64,000 bases of DNA, taken from positions 101,408-165,407 of the forward strand of contig JALONL010000010.1 of assembly GCA_025454955.1 (NCBI GenBank), in the 5' to 3' direction. The notes below the pieces were generated by a model. It did not search any database. It was not told the DNA's origin and saw only the letters and a program-made list of their open reading frames with translations. This document shows positions 50,373 to 58,753 of this stretch, piece after piece (position 1 is the stretch's first letter; each line of letters begins with the position of its first letter). A program made the translations under genes and the position numbers. The stretch is from Bacteroidia bacterium. GTDB taxonomy: Bacteria > Bacteroidota > Bacteroidia > Palsa-965.

Positions 50373-51608
50373 TTAACTGCGTGCGGCTTCCGCAGTAAGG
50401 ATTTCGCGCGCCATTTTCATGGGTACGCTGATGTATTTTTTTTCCACGTAGCCCAGCACCCGTTCGAGGAGTTCGCGCGAGGCGGGGTCGAGTTGTTCGA
50501 TTTCGCGGGCAAACACGCTGTTTACGGCGGTGTCGCGTATTTCTTTCACCTTATTGGGTACGTGGCGCATGGCCAGTTCGATGCGGCGGGTTTTGAGTTC
50601 GGTGCGGAACGATTCGACCGAGGCGGCAATGATGGCGTTGCAGCGGTCGAGTTCTTTTTCGCGCTCTTTGAGGTTGTCCTGTGCCACTTCCTGCAGGTTG
50701 TTTACGGCAATCAGGTTTACGTCCCAGGCATTGAGGATTTCGGGATCGAGGTCGTTGGGCACTGCCAGGTCGATAACTACTTTGCGGGCGCGGTCGCCCT
50801 GGGCAAGCTGCCGGTAAATGGCGGGAGTAATTACGGCATTTTCGGCACCGGTGCAGGTTACAATTACGTCAAAGCCTCCGGCGAAGGTTTCGAGTGCGGC
50901 CAGCGGGTAGGCCTGTCCGCCGGTTTCGGCAGCCAGCTTTTGGGCATTGGCCAGGGTGCGGTTGAAAATGCTGAAGCGTTTGAAGCCGTGTTTGCGCAGG
51001 TAGCGCGCCATGGCGGTATTGGTAACGCCCGAACCTACAATGAGAATGCGGGCATCGAGTTGTACGTTGAGTGCGCGGAGCTTGCGGTAGGCCAATGATA
51101 CCACCGATACCGGATTGCGGGCAATGGCGGTTTCGGTATAAACGGCTTTGGCTGTTTCGATGGTTTTTTTGATTACCAGACGAATAATATCGCCGGTAAG
51201 CCCCATTGCGGCCGAGTCTTCGTAAGCATTGCGCACCTGGGTAATGATTTCGCGTTCGCCCACCACGAGCGAATCGAGCGAGGAGGCTACGCAGAAAATA
51301 TGTTCAAGTGCATCCTGCCCGCGATATACGGAGCAGGTTTCGGCCGCTTCTGAAATGAGTTGGGGTGAATCGGTATTGAGGAAACTGCCGAAGAACTGGC
51401 TGAGGAATGCGGAGTTGGTGTGCTCGTCGCGGATAAAGATAAACTCCACGCGGTTGCAGGTGCTCAGGTACATGAGTTCCGAAAGCCCGCACGCTGCCTT
51501 GAGCGCCTGAAGGCGTGTGGCACGCACATCGTCGCCGAGGTGATAGCGACCAATGTCGTTTACACCGATGGTTTTGTGGGTAAATGCTATGACCTGAATC
51601 TCTTGCAC
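50373..51608 (-). CDS. hemA: Glutamyl-tRNA reductase
   Basis: 411 residues. The catalytic cysteine is in MYLSTCNRVEFIFI. The substrate-binding SLDSLVVGEREIITQVRNAY, the NADPH-binding LIVGSGVTNTAMARYLRKHG (in place of the usual GAGEM form) and the C-terminal helical domain (KVKEIRDTAVNSVFAREIEQ, LERVLGYVEKKYISVPMKMA) are all present. It reduces glutamyl-tRNA to glutamate-1-semialdehyde, the first committed haem step. First gene of hemA–hemCD–hemB. The 251 bp upstream, divergent from the TPR/phosphatase gene, hold both promoters. Confidence 0.95.
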   Translation of the reverse strand: MQEIQVIAFTHKTIGVNDIGRYHLGDDVRATRLQALKAACGLSELMYLSTCNRVEFIFIRDEHTNSAFLSQFFGSFLNTDSPQLISEAAETCSVYRGQDALEHIFCVASSLDSLVVGEREIITQVRNAYEDSAAMGLTGDIIRLVIKKTIETAKAVYTETAIARNPVSVVSLAYRKLRALNVQLDARILIVGSGVTNTAMARYLRKHGFKRFSIFNRTLANAQKLAAETGGQAYPLAALETFAGGFDVIVTCTGAENAVITPAIYRQLAQGDRARKVVIDLAVPNDLDPEILNAWDVNLIAVNNLQEVAQDNLKEREKELDRCNAIIAASVESFRTELKTRRIELAMRHVPNKVKEIRDTAVNSVFAREIEQLDPASRELLERVLGYVEKKYISVPMKMAREILTAEAARS

Positions 51609-51791
51609 AAAAGGGCTTTCGTAGTTTCAGATGCAAATTTGCAGCAGCATCGGGCCTTGTTTGTCAGAGAATTGTCAGGGGGCAGGATGATAACCATCAG
51701 GACTTCCTTATTTAGAACGAGTATAAACAAGTGTGTTGCCGCGACTTTTCAACCGACTTACGTATAAAGTCTGGAAATAACCTGCGAAAGT

Positions 51792-51799
51792 TATTTTTG
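51792..51799 (+). promoter_or_regulatory. -7 box for the TPR/PP2C phosphatase gene
   Basis: TATTTTTG, a match to TAnnTTTG, 61 bp before the GTG start. A weak CTGG lies about 18 nt upstream in the -33 position. Confidence 0.4.
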
Positions 51800-51859
51800 T
51801 CACTAACGCCCTTAAATATACACATTCGCCGTCAGGCATTAAATTAACCTTTTCTTTTC

Positions 51860-53854
51860 GTGTTCAGGATAATTTGTTTACTACCTGTATTGTTTATACT
51901 GAGCAGTGCTGTGTTTGCCCAGAAGGCCGACAGTCTGGAAGCTGTGCTCAGGAGCAGCCGTGAAGATACTTCGCGTGTGCGCACACTTACCGCGCTGGCG
52001 TGGCAGTTGCGCACGTCTGATCCTGACGGGGCGAGCCGCAGGGCGCAGGAGGCATTGGTGCTGGCCAACCGTTTGGGCGACGAGAAAGGGCAGGGCGATG
52101 CGTGGAATGTGACAGGCGTGGTGCATTACCGCCGGGGCGATTATGTGCAGGCGGCGGCGGCACACCTGAGGGCGCTGTCTATCCGCGAACGTATTGGCGA
52201 TGAGGAAGGGTCGGCCATCAGCTATATCAATCTGGGTAATGTGTACAGCAACCAGCAAAACGGCAAGCTGGCACTCGATCATTACATGCGTGCGGCCGAT
52301 ATTCTCGAAAAAAATGGCAAGCCACAGCGGCTTGGGGCGGTGTACTTGAACATAGGCACTATTTACGCCGAAGAAAAGAAATGGGGCCAGGCGCTCGATT
52401 TTTTCAGGGAGGCAAAAAAGCTGGCCATTGCACACGGCAACCGTGCGCTGGAAGCACAGGCCAACAACAATATTGGTGTGGCTTACGAGAATACCGGGCG
52501 TTATGATGAGGCGCGGAAAGCGTATGCAGAATCATACGCCATTGGCGTGGCCGAAGACGATGCGCCGAGCATGATTGATGCGGGCATAAACATTGGCAAT
52601 ATTTACAGACTTTGCAAGCAGTATGCGGAGGCCATGAAACAATACGACCAGGCCGAAGAACTGAGCCGAAAAACGCAATATGCCGAGGGCTTGCTGGCGG
52701 TGTACGACGTAAAGGCCAAAACTTTCCGCGACATGCAGCAGTTTGAAAAGGCGCTCATTTTCCAGATTCGTTTCAAGGCCATCAGCGATTCGCTGTACAG
52801 TATTGAGAATACGACCAAGATGAATGAGCTTACCACGCGCTGGCAAACCGAGCGGCAGGAGCGCGAACTGCTGGCGCGCGAAGCCGAACTGGCCAAACAG
52901 CGCGAGTCGGAGCGCCGGGCCAATATGCGGCTCTGGATTACGGCGGCGGTGGCTTTGCTGGTACTTGTGTTTGGCACCTGGGCGTTTTATGCCTACACCC
53001 AGAAGCAACGTGCGGGCGAATTGCTGGCGGCGCAGAAACGCGAAATTGAGTACAAGAACGAAGAGCTGGCGGTAAAGAACAAAGACATTACCGACAGCAT
53101 TGTTTATTCGCGCCGCATACAGCAGGCACTGTTGCCTTCGCCAGCTTACATGCAGCAGCTTTTGCCCGATTCGTTTATTTTCTACCGTCCCAAAGACATT
53201 GTGAGCGGCGATTTTTACTGGGTAGAAAGCTGGGGCCGCCAGGTGCTGGTGGCTGCGGCCGATTGTACCGGTCATGGCGTGCCGGGCGCATTGCTGAGCG
53301 TGGTGGGGCTTAACCTGCTTAACCAGGCGGTGCAGGTGCATGGCCTTTCGAGCCCGGCACCGATGCTTAACGCGGTAAACAAAAATCTGGCGCAGGCACT
53401 CGGACAGCGGCAAAGCGGCGAAGGGCAGACCGTGTCGCAGCTGCACGACGGTATGGACATTGCGCTGCTTGCCATAGACCGCAGCGAAATGAAGGCCGAA
53501 TTTGCCGGGGCCAACAACCCGCTGTGGCTGCTGCGCAAAGGCGAACTCATTGAATACCGCGCCGACCGCCAGCCCGTGGGCCTGCACCGCGACGGCGAAC
53601 ACCGCCCGTTTACCAGCCACTCCATTGCCCTTGAGCCGGGCGATATGCTGTACCTTTTCAGCGACGGTTACGCCGATCAGTTTGGCGGCGGGGCGCAGAA
53701 AAAATTCAAGCAACGCCGCCTGCGCGAACTGCTGGCCGAAATAGCCGCTCAACCCGCCGCACAGCAACGCATACTCATTGAGGAACGTTTCGAAGACTGG
53801 AAAGGAAGTCTGGAGCAGGTGGACGATGTGCTTGTGATAGGCATAAGGGTGTAA
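51860..53854 (+). CDS. Membrane TPR protein with SpoIIE-type PP2C phosphatase domain
   Basis: 664 residues with a GTG start, directly followed by a signal peptide (CLLPVLFILSSAVFAQ); no ATG fits. Residues 30–310 are six or so TPRs (GVVHYRRGDYVQAAAAHLR, AISYINLGNVYSNQQNGKL). Residues 310–350 are a coiled coil, and one membrane segment (LWITAAVALLVLVFGTWAF) follows. The cytoplasmic part, about 400–664, is a SpoIIE/RsbU phosphatase: RRIQQALLPSPAYMQQLL, PKDIVSGDFYWVE, AAADCTGHGVPGALLSVVG, DIALLAIDRSEMKAEFAGAN, LYLFSDGYADQFGG, DDVLVIGI. It probably dephosphorylates an anti-anti-sigma-type protein in response to a periplasmic signal. Confidence 0.92.
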   Translation: MFRIICLLPVLFILSSAVFAQKADSLEAVLRSSREDTSRVRTLTALAWQLRTSDPDGASRRAQEALVLANRLGDEKGQGDAWNVTGVVHYRRGDYVQAAAAHLRALSIRERIGDEEGSAISYINLGNVYSNQQNGKLALDHYMRAADILEKNGKPQRLGAVYLNIGTIYAEEKKWGQALDFFREAKKLAIAHGNRALEAQANNNIGVAYENTGRYDEARKAYAESYAIGVAEDDAPSMIDAGINIGNIYRLCKQYAEAMKQYDQAEELSRKTQYAEGLLAVYDVKAKTFRDMQQFEKALIFQIRFKAISDSLYSIENTTKMNELTTRWQTERQERELLAREAELAKQRESERRANMRLWITAAVALLVLVFGTWAFYAYTQKQRAGELLAAQKREIEYKNEELAVKNKDITDSIVYSRRIQQALLPSPAYMQQLLPDSFIFYRPKDIVSGDFYWVESWGRQVLVAAADCTGHGVPGALLSVVGLNLLNQAVQVHGLSSPAPMLNAVNKNLAQALGQRQSGEGQTVSQLHDGMDIALLAIDRSEMKAEFAGANNPLWLLRKGELIEYRADRQPVGLHRDGEHRPFTSHSIALEPGDMLYLFSDGYADQFGGGAQKKFKQRRLRELLAEIAAQPAAQQRILIEERFEDWKGSLEQVDDVLVIGIRV

Positions 53855-53979
53855 GCCTGTTTTGGAGTTACTGCCACACTGCTGCATCCACAAAAGCAAG
53901 GGTATAACCGTTTGTTGCCGGTTCATAATCCGGCTGAAAACTCCGCGTTTTCAGAACGAAACGATATTTATGTGCGCCT

Positions 53980-54012
53980 TATTTTTGTGAATGGACGAAG
54001 TGTGTTCTTCGT
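53980..54012 (+). promoter_or_regulatory. umuD -7 box and downstream inverted repeat (candidate operator)
   Basis: TATTTTTG (53980–53987) is followed by ACGAAG-TGTGTT-CTTCGT (53995–54012), a perfect 6-6-6 inverted repeat near the expected transcription start, 19 bp before the umuD ATG. It is a candidate repressor site; UmuD genes are usually SOS-regulated. The sequence differs from the dinD inverted repeat, so one common repressor site is not evident. Confidence 0.45.
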
Positions 54013-54030
54013 ACCGGCGTGTTATAGTTC

Positions 54031-54510
54031 ATGAGCAGCAGGAAGAAAAAATCAGCCCCGCCCGCATCCGGTTCCGGCCCGCAAACGCCGCTTCTGGATG
54101 TGTTTATGCCTGATGTATCGCAGCGTGTATCGCTGTCGTTGTTTCAAACGCCTGTTTCGGCGGGCTTTCCTTCGCCGGCCGATGATTACGAGGAAAAGAA
54201 ACTTGATCTGAACGAGTATCTGGTATCGCGGCCGTCTTCTACTTTTTTTGTGAAAGTAAGTGGTCAGTCGATGACCGGCGCAGGCATACACGACGGCGAT
54301 TTGCTGATTGTGGATCGTTCGGCTCCGGTGGCCGATAAGAAGATTGTAATTGGTGTGATAAACGGCGAGTTTACGGTAAAGCGTATTCGCAAAAAAGGCA
54401 CACAACTTTTTTTAGAGCCCGAAAATGATGCCTACAAGCCTATTGAAATTACGGGGGATATGGATTTTACGATTTGGGGTGTGGTGACGTATGTGATTCA
54501 TAAAGTGTAA
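54031..54510 (+). CDS. umuD: UmuD-type translesion polymerase V accessory, S24 peptidase
   Basis: 159 residues. It lacks a DNA-binding HTH, so it is UmuD rather than LexA. The catalytic Ser80 is in VKVSGQSMTGAGIHDGDLLI and Lys117 in INGEFTVKRI. The self-cleavage bond should be Ala44-Gly45 (PVSAGFPSP). The Ser-Lys spacing (37) and cleavage-Ser spacing (36) equal those of E. coli UmuD. RecA-stimulated self-cleavage yields UmuD', which joins UmuC. The N-terminus has about 20 extra residues, rich in Lys, Ser and Pro. The partner umuC is at 56189, separated by two opposite-strand genes, instead of directly following. Confidence 0.92.
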   Translation: MSSRKKKSAPPASGSGPQTPLLDVFMPDVSQRVSLSLFQTPVSAGFPSPADDYEEKKLDLNEYLVSRPSSTFFVKVSGQSMTGAGIHDGDLLIVDRSAPVADKKIVIGVINGEFTVKRIRKKGTQLFLEPENDAYKPIEITGDMDFTIWGVVTYVIHKV

Positions 54511-54922
54511 TTTGTTTTTTGCGGGATTGATGTGTGTGTGGAGTATTTTGCCAACTGATTTTTCGAAAAAAAATTTGCTATTACATTGCTGTGCATTTTA
54601 ATCAAGTCTGGAGGCCTGATTAAAATAAACGGAAAGTTTGTTTTCTGCAACGACTGTAACTTTCTGCAGCTTCGCTGCGTGGAGTTTGTTGGTTTTTTGC
54701 AGCACCTGGAGGTTTGATTTTTTAGCCCGGATTGCAGCGGAAAGCGCGCAGGGTGTACTTTGTATTTCGGGTATCAATTTTCCGAGCACTTGCAGCGTAA
54801 AGCCGGAGCAGGTGTTTTTTAAATGCACCCTAAGTTCGCTCCATCTGCTTCGCAGTTTTATTTTTTCTAAAATTCCTGACGGGTCACGTTGTTTTATTTT
54901 TACCCGTGTTTCTCTGTAGGTA
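54511..54922. other. Intergenic region after umuD holding a hairpin and a repeat element
   Basis: A hairpin, ATTTTAATCA with TGATTAAAAT, spans 54595–54626 and may end umuD transcription, although no T-run follows. The structured repeat element (54723–54843) fills most of the rest. No coding frame looks real. Confidence 0.5.
54723..54843 (+). repeat. Structured intergenic repeat element, copy 4
   Basis: TAGCCCGGATTGCAGCGGAAAGC at 54723, then a variable loop region, then GTAAAGCCGGAGCAGG and TTTTTTAAATG with TTCGCTCC at the end. The flank blocks are those of copies 1–3, but the internal long stem and palindrome are missing. Confidence 0.6.
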
Positions 54923-55432
54923 TTAATCTTCGATGATTACGCCATAGCCGGCATCAAATTCCTTACGTTCTTCGGGCGACATGCGTTTGCGTAGTACGCG
55001 TGTGGTGAATCCGCCCACCAGTTTGCCCTGATCTACAAACATCCAGTCGCTGATGTGATCGGGATTGACTTTAATGGTATCGTTATAATTTACTTCTGTG
55101 GTTTGAAGGTTATCATTATCCACAATGCCAAAGTATTCATTGTTTTCCATCCATACTTCCCGCAACCAGATGTGTTCGCCCATGCCTCCGCCAAGATCGA
55201 AGTGTACTTTCAATCCGAATGCGCCCTGGCGGGCTGTCTGGTTTTGGAGTGCGTTTTTAAACTGGTAAAGTGTTTGTTTTGCCAGTTCAATAGCGGCATT
55301 CATTTCCTTATCGTCTGTTTCTACTTCAGCAATCACATCGTTTGAGGTGCTGTCGCTGTATGTGTTTTTTGGGGGAGCAAAGTTGCATGAGGTGGCGGCG
55401 AGCAGAAGCAGTGAGAGTATGTGGATTTTCAT
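54923..55432 (-). CDS. DUF2314 (YegJ-like) lipoprotein
   Basis: 169 residues. MKIHILSLLLLAATSC is a lipoprotein signal with lipobox ATSC. The mature protein has the DUF2314 pattern: MNAAIELAKQTLYQFKNAL, GGGMGEHIWLREVWMENNEY, FGIVDNDNLQTTEV and DHISDWMFVDQGKLVGGFT. The family is common in bacteria and of unknown function; genes near toxins or immunity loci have been noted, but here the neighbours are the umuD and Crp genes. It sits on the opposite strand to umuD and umuC and, with the Crp gene, splits that pair. It begins 15 bp after the Crp-family stop. Confidence 0.8.
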   Translation of the reverse strand: MKIHILSLLLLAATSCNFAPPKNTYSDSTSNDVIAEVETDDKEMNAAIELAKQTLYQFKNALQNQTARQGAFGLKVHFDLGGGMGEHIWLREVWMENNEYFGIVDNDNLQTTEVNYNDTIKVNPDHISDWMFVDQGKLVGGFTTRVLRKRMSPEERKEFDAGYGVIIED

Positions 55433-55447
55433 TGCTGTGTGGTATTT

Positions 55448-56026
55448 TCAATGGCGTTGTATAATTCGTTTCCTGATGCGGCTCAGCGACTCGGGTGTAA
55501 CGCCAATGTAGCTGGCCAGCTGATGCTGCGGTACGCGTTGCAGGAGATCGGGGCGCTGTTCGAGCAATTGCAGGTAGCGTTGCTCGGGTGTGGAGGTGAT
55601 GAAGCGGGCAAACTCGTCTTTGGTTTTTCCGAAGCTTTGTTCGAGCATGATGCGGATGACTTCGGCGAATTTCGGGTGCCGGGCCAGGAATTGTTCTTCG
55701 CTGCCGGTGCCCCCGGCGGTGGCGGTGGTATCTTCTTCGCACACGAAAAAATGATTGGCGGGCACCTGTTGGCTGAAGCTGATGAGCGACACGGCGGCCT
55801 CGCCTTGGGTGTAAAAGGCGGTGGTTTTTTCTTCGCCGTCGATAAGCTGATACTGGCGTATGCAGCCCGAAAGCACGAAATAACATTCGCGTGCGATTTC
55901 GCCTTCGCTAAGCAGCACGGTGCCTTTGGGGAAGTGCCTTACTTCAATTTCGCGGAGGAGAATTTGCCTGTCTTCGTCGCTCAACGGCGTGTGCAGGGCC
56001 ACATAATCGGCAAGCGTTTTTTGCAT
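55448..56026 (-). CDS. Crp/Fnr-family transcriptional regulator
   Basis: 192 residues from MQKTLADYVALHTPLSDEDR at 56026; the open frame extends much further upstream but only as an antisense shadow of umuC. Residues 20–120 are a cNMP-binding jelly roll (HFPKGTVLLSEGEIARECYF, VLSGCIRQYQLIDGEEKTTA). The C-terminal HTH is LLQRVPQHQLASYIGVTPESLSRIRKR. It has the short Bacteroidota Crp form without the Fe-S cysteines of FNR. It probably senses a small ligand and controls a nearby or distant gene. It is transcribed away from umuC, with 162 bp between the starts, and lies upstream of the DUF2314 gene by 15 bp. Confidence 0.92.
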   Translation of the reverse strand: MQKTLADYVALHTPLSDEDRQILLREIEVRHFPKGTVLLSEGEIARECYFVLSGCIRQYQLIDGEEKTTAFYTQGEAAVSLISFSQQVPANHFFVCEEDTTATAGGTGSEEQFLARHPKFAEVIRIMLEQSFGKTKDEFARFITSTPEQRYLQLLEQRPDLLQRVPQHQLASYIGVTPESLSRIRKRIIQRH

Positions 56027-56188
56027 GGGTGCAGACTTAAACAAGCGGGGGCAAGTTACGAAACACGCGGCACACCACTGCAAACGAGGATTTTGTGGGT
56101 CAATTTTGGCGGCTGTGGCGGAAAGGCTTGACAAAGGGGTTTTGTGTGCCGTATATTCATGGCCTGTTGGCAAAAGACCCGGGCCCTG

Positions 56189-57463
56189 ATGTACGCCATA
56201 GTTGACTGCAATAATTTTTTCGCTTCGTGCGAGCGCGTGTTTCGCCCCGACCTGCGCACGCGCCCAGTGGTGGTGCTTTCCAACAACGACGGCTGCATTA
56301 TTTCGCGTTCGGCCGAGGCCAAGAAGCTGGGCATAAAAATGGGTGCGCCGTATTTCGATGTGCGTGAGCAACTGGAGCGGAATAATGTGATGGTGTTTTC
56401 GTCGAACTACGCGCTTTACGGCGATTTTTCGCACCGGGTAATGAATTCGCTGGCCGAGTTTGTAGACAGGGACGACGATCTGGAAGTATATTCGATAGAC
56501 GAAGCCTTTTTGCATCTGGCCCCGCTGGCGCATTTGCACGAGCCCGAAGCCTATTGCCATAAAATACGCACCACGGTAGAGCGCTGGACGGGCATTCCGG
56601 TTTCGATAGGCATTGCGCCCACCAAAACGCTGGCCAAAATTGCCAACGGCATTGCCAAAAAGTACAAAGGCTATGGCGGTGTGTTTCACCTCAACACGCC
56701 CGAACGGCTGGACAAGGTGCTGGCCGCCACGCCTGCCGAGGATGTGTGGGGCGTGGGCTACCGCCTGGCCGAAAAGCTGAAACAATACGGCCTGTACACG
56801 GCAAAGCAGCTCCGCGACTGCAACGATGCGCTCATCCGTAAAACCGGCGGCGTGGTGCTTTTGCGCACCGTACACGAACTGCGCGGCACACCCTGTTTCT
56901 TTTCCGATGCCGTGCCCGATGTGCGCAAGGGAATTGCCAGCACACGCTCGTTTGGCAATACCGTAACCGCGTTTGAAGACCTGCGCGAAGCCGTGGCCAC
57001 TTTTATTTCGCGCGCGGCTGTGAAACTGCGCAGGCAACACTCGGCCGCGGGGGCTTTGTATGTATATGTGCGCACCAGCGCATTTGCCGAGGGCGAAAAA
57101 TACAGCCGCAGCGCCTGGCGCGAATTGCCGGTACACACCGACAGCACGCCCGAACTCATTCACCACGCCACCGAAATGCTGCGCGAAATTTACCGCGAAG
57201 GCTATCAGTACAAAAAAGCCGGCGTGATGCTTTCGCAACTCATTCCGCGCAGCAATATCCAGCTCAACGCCTTCGACACCGCCGACCGCACCCGCCACAC
57301 CCGCGCCATGCGCGCCCTCGACCAGATTAACCGCATTCACGGAAACGATACACTGCGCATTGCCGCATCAGGACTGAACCGCAGGAATTGGCAGATGCGT
57401 TCGGATATGGGTTCGGGGCAATATACTACCAACTGGAATGAACTTTTTGTGATGAAGGTGTAA
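56189..57463 (+). CDS. umuC: Y-family DNA polymerase V catalytic subunit
   Basis: 424 residues from MYAIVDCNNFFASCERVFRP, the family start (an upstream ATG at 56144 would add an unlike peptide). The catalytic acidic residues are Asp6 and the Asp104-Glu105 pair in YSIDEAFLHL. SNNDGCIISRSAEAKKLGI and SIGIAPTKTLAKIANGIAKK are conserved. The little-finger and C-terminal UmuC region (YKKAGVMLSQLIPRSNIQL, MRSDMGSGQYTTNWNELFVM) is intact. It copies damaged DNA with UmuD'2 during SOS. It is 1.68 kb from umuD, with two reverse-strand genes between them. Confidence 0.95.
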   Translation: MYAIVDCNNFFASCERVFRPDLRTRPVVVLSNNDGCIISRSAEAKKLGIKMGAPYFDVREQLERNNVMVFSSNYALYGDFSHRVMNSLAEFVDRDDDLEVYSIDEAFLHLAPLAHLHEPEAYCHKIRTTVERWTGIPVSIGIAPTKTLAKIANGIAKKYKGYGGVFHLNTPERLDKVLAATPAEDVWGVGYRLAEKLKQYGLYTAKQLRDCNDALIRKTGGVVLLRTVHELRGTPCFFSDAVPDVRKGIASTRSFGNTVTAFEDLREAVATFISRAAVKLRRQHSAAGALYVYVRTSAFAEGEKYSRSAWRELPVHTDSTPELIHHATEMLREIYREGYQYKKAGVMLSQLIPRSNIQLNAFDTADRTRHTRAMRALDQINRIHGNDTLRIAASGLNRRNWQMRSDMGSGQYTTNWNELFVMKV

Positions 57464-57487
57464 GTACCCACGCTGTATTATTAAAAA

Positions 57488-58252
57488 TTATTCCTGCTGA
57501 CTATTTTCAGGTGTTGGCCCGGTGAAGTGAATTGTTTTACCATTCCACGGTGTCGCATTTCCGCAGGCATCCATAAGCGAAAATGTAACTTCGAAAGTAT
57601 CGCCGCCACTAAATTTAAAGGCTCCCGAACACATACTGTGCCCCACGTACAATTCGCTGTCATAGGCGACGAGATAGTAAACCGTGCTTTTTCCGGTTTG
57701 AATATTCTTTACGGTAGTTCTTACAAATACGGGCGAATCATCCTCTGTGTTCATACTAAAAACTACATTCACCGCCGGGCCGCATCCATACTGCATATAT
57801 GTTTTCCGGATTTCTTTAGGAGGTGATTTCAATACAGGCTTTTCCACATCTTTTTTAGCCACTGCCATATAGGTATAGGGAGAATAACTGCCTGAGCTGT
57901 AGTGACCAAAATTTTCTGATTCGGGCAGGCTGTCGATGTGTAACGTATATCGCACATCTGCTTCGAGTTCCGATTCGGGTTTGAGTATGGCCTGTGTGAG
58001 CCAAAACTCACCTTCGCATATTTCAAGCACAATGAGTTTTACTTTCTTTGAACCGGCCTTTAGATACACGGGGTATTGGGTGTTCAGGTTGTTTACTATG
58101 GCCTGGCTTTCGCCATATCCTTCAAGCATAAACACGGCATTTTGACACACAGTGCTGCTTCCAGGGAAAACACTTAATCCGCGGGAGGAGCAATCGGCAT
58201 TGGCCGGGGTAAAGAAGATCAGAAAAGGAAGAAGGAGGTATAGGGTTTTCAT
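57488..58252 (-). CDS. Secreted unknown protein, Cys-containing
   Basis: 254 residues. MKTLYLLLPFLIFFTPANA is a signal peptide. The mature part holds six to seven cysteines that could form disulfides (ADCSSRG, STVCQNA, EICEGE, YGCGPA, SMCSGA, MDACGN) and strand-rich sequence (YTLHIDSLPESENFG, VFVRTTVKNIQTGKSTVYYL). No family is recognised. It is rather AT-rich, and starts a 6-kb AT-rich stretch of secreted proteins. It converges on umuC (24 bp between stops). Confidence 0.65.
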   Translation of the reverse strand: MKTLYLLLPFLIFFTPANADCSSRGLSVFPGSSTVCQNAVFMLEGYGESQAIVNNLNTQYPVYLKAGSKKVKLIVLEICEGEFWLTQAILKPESELEADVRYTLHIDSLPESENFGHYSSGSYSPYTYMAVAKKDVEKPVLKSPPKEIRKTYMQYGCGPAVNVVFSMNTEDDSPVFVRTTVKNIQTGKSTVYYLVAYDSELYVGHSMCSGAFKFSGGDTFEVTFSLMDACGNATPWNGKTIHFTGPTPENSQQE

Positions 58253-58753
58253 TGGCTGAATGGATAATAGCTTTGAATGACAGGTGAGGTTAAGTTACGA
58301 TAAAATTAACGGTGAGATGCAGAATGCGATAAACAGAATCATGGAACAGGAAAACGAAATAGCCGGCAAATAATAATGAAGTGCAATGAATGAGGTTCAA
58401 TTCGGTTAATCCGGAGTGAATTTTTTGAATTGCAAATTTTTGGGAAAGATTTTTAAATTCGCAGAAATCCCAAAATCCGCAATTCCCTCTAAACTACCAT
58501 AAAACGAGGTGAAAAAATCCGCAATTCCCTAAAAGCCCCGCCAGTATTGAATTAAGTTTAGAAATTATTACGTGGGTAAAATATCCGCAAGACCTTCATA
58601 ATATGATTTTTCCCCAAATGCAACTAACAGAAACAGGGGCTAAAAGCCACTGTTAAAGCAACAAACCTAACCCGTTAAATTTGTAGCCTTTTACCTACCG
58701 ATCGGTAGAGTTCAAATATCTGATTTATATTCCTGATCTCTAACAATAGCAGA
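58253..58753. other. 501-bp AT-rich gap with direct repeats and a 14-bp palindrome
   Basis: AAATCCGCAATTCCCT occurs twice (about 58473 and 58515), with related degenerate copies nearby. CTACCGATCGGTAG (58695–58708) is a perfect palindrome with the ACCGATCGGT core typical of TetR-family operators. It lies just after the stop of the T9SS gene, not before a promoter I can see. No coding frame looks real. Confidence 0.5.

Noticed and set aside
54031..54510. LexA repressor
   Set aside because: S24 peptidase motifs are shared, but the N-terminal HTH DNA-binding domain is missing and umuC is nearby, so UmuD is the better call.
56027..57340. N-terminal extension of the Crp/Fnr protein over the umuC gene
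   Set aside because: The extension is antisense to umuC, and MQKTLADYV at 56026 is a natural start with the full cNMP domain after it.
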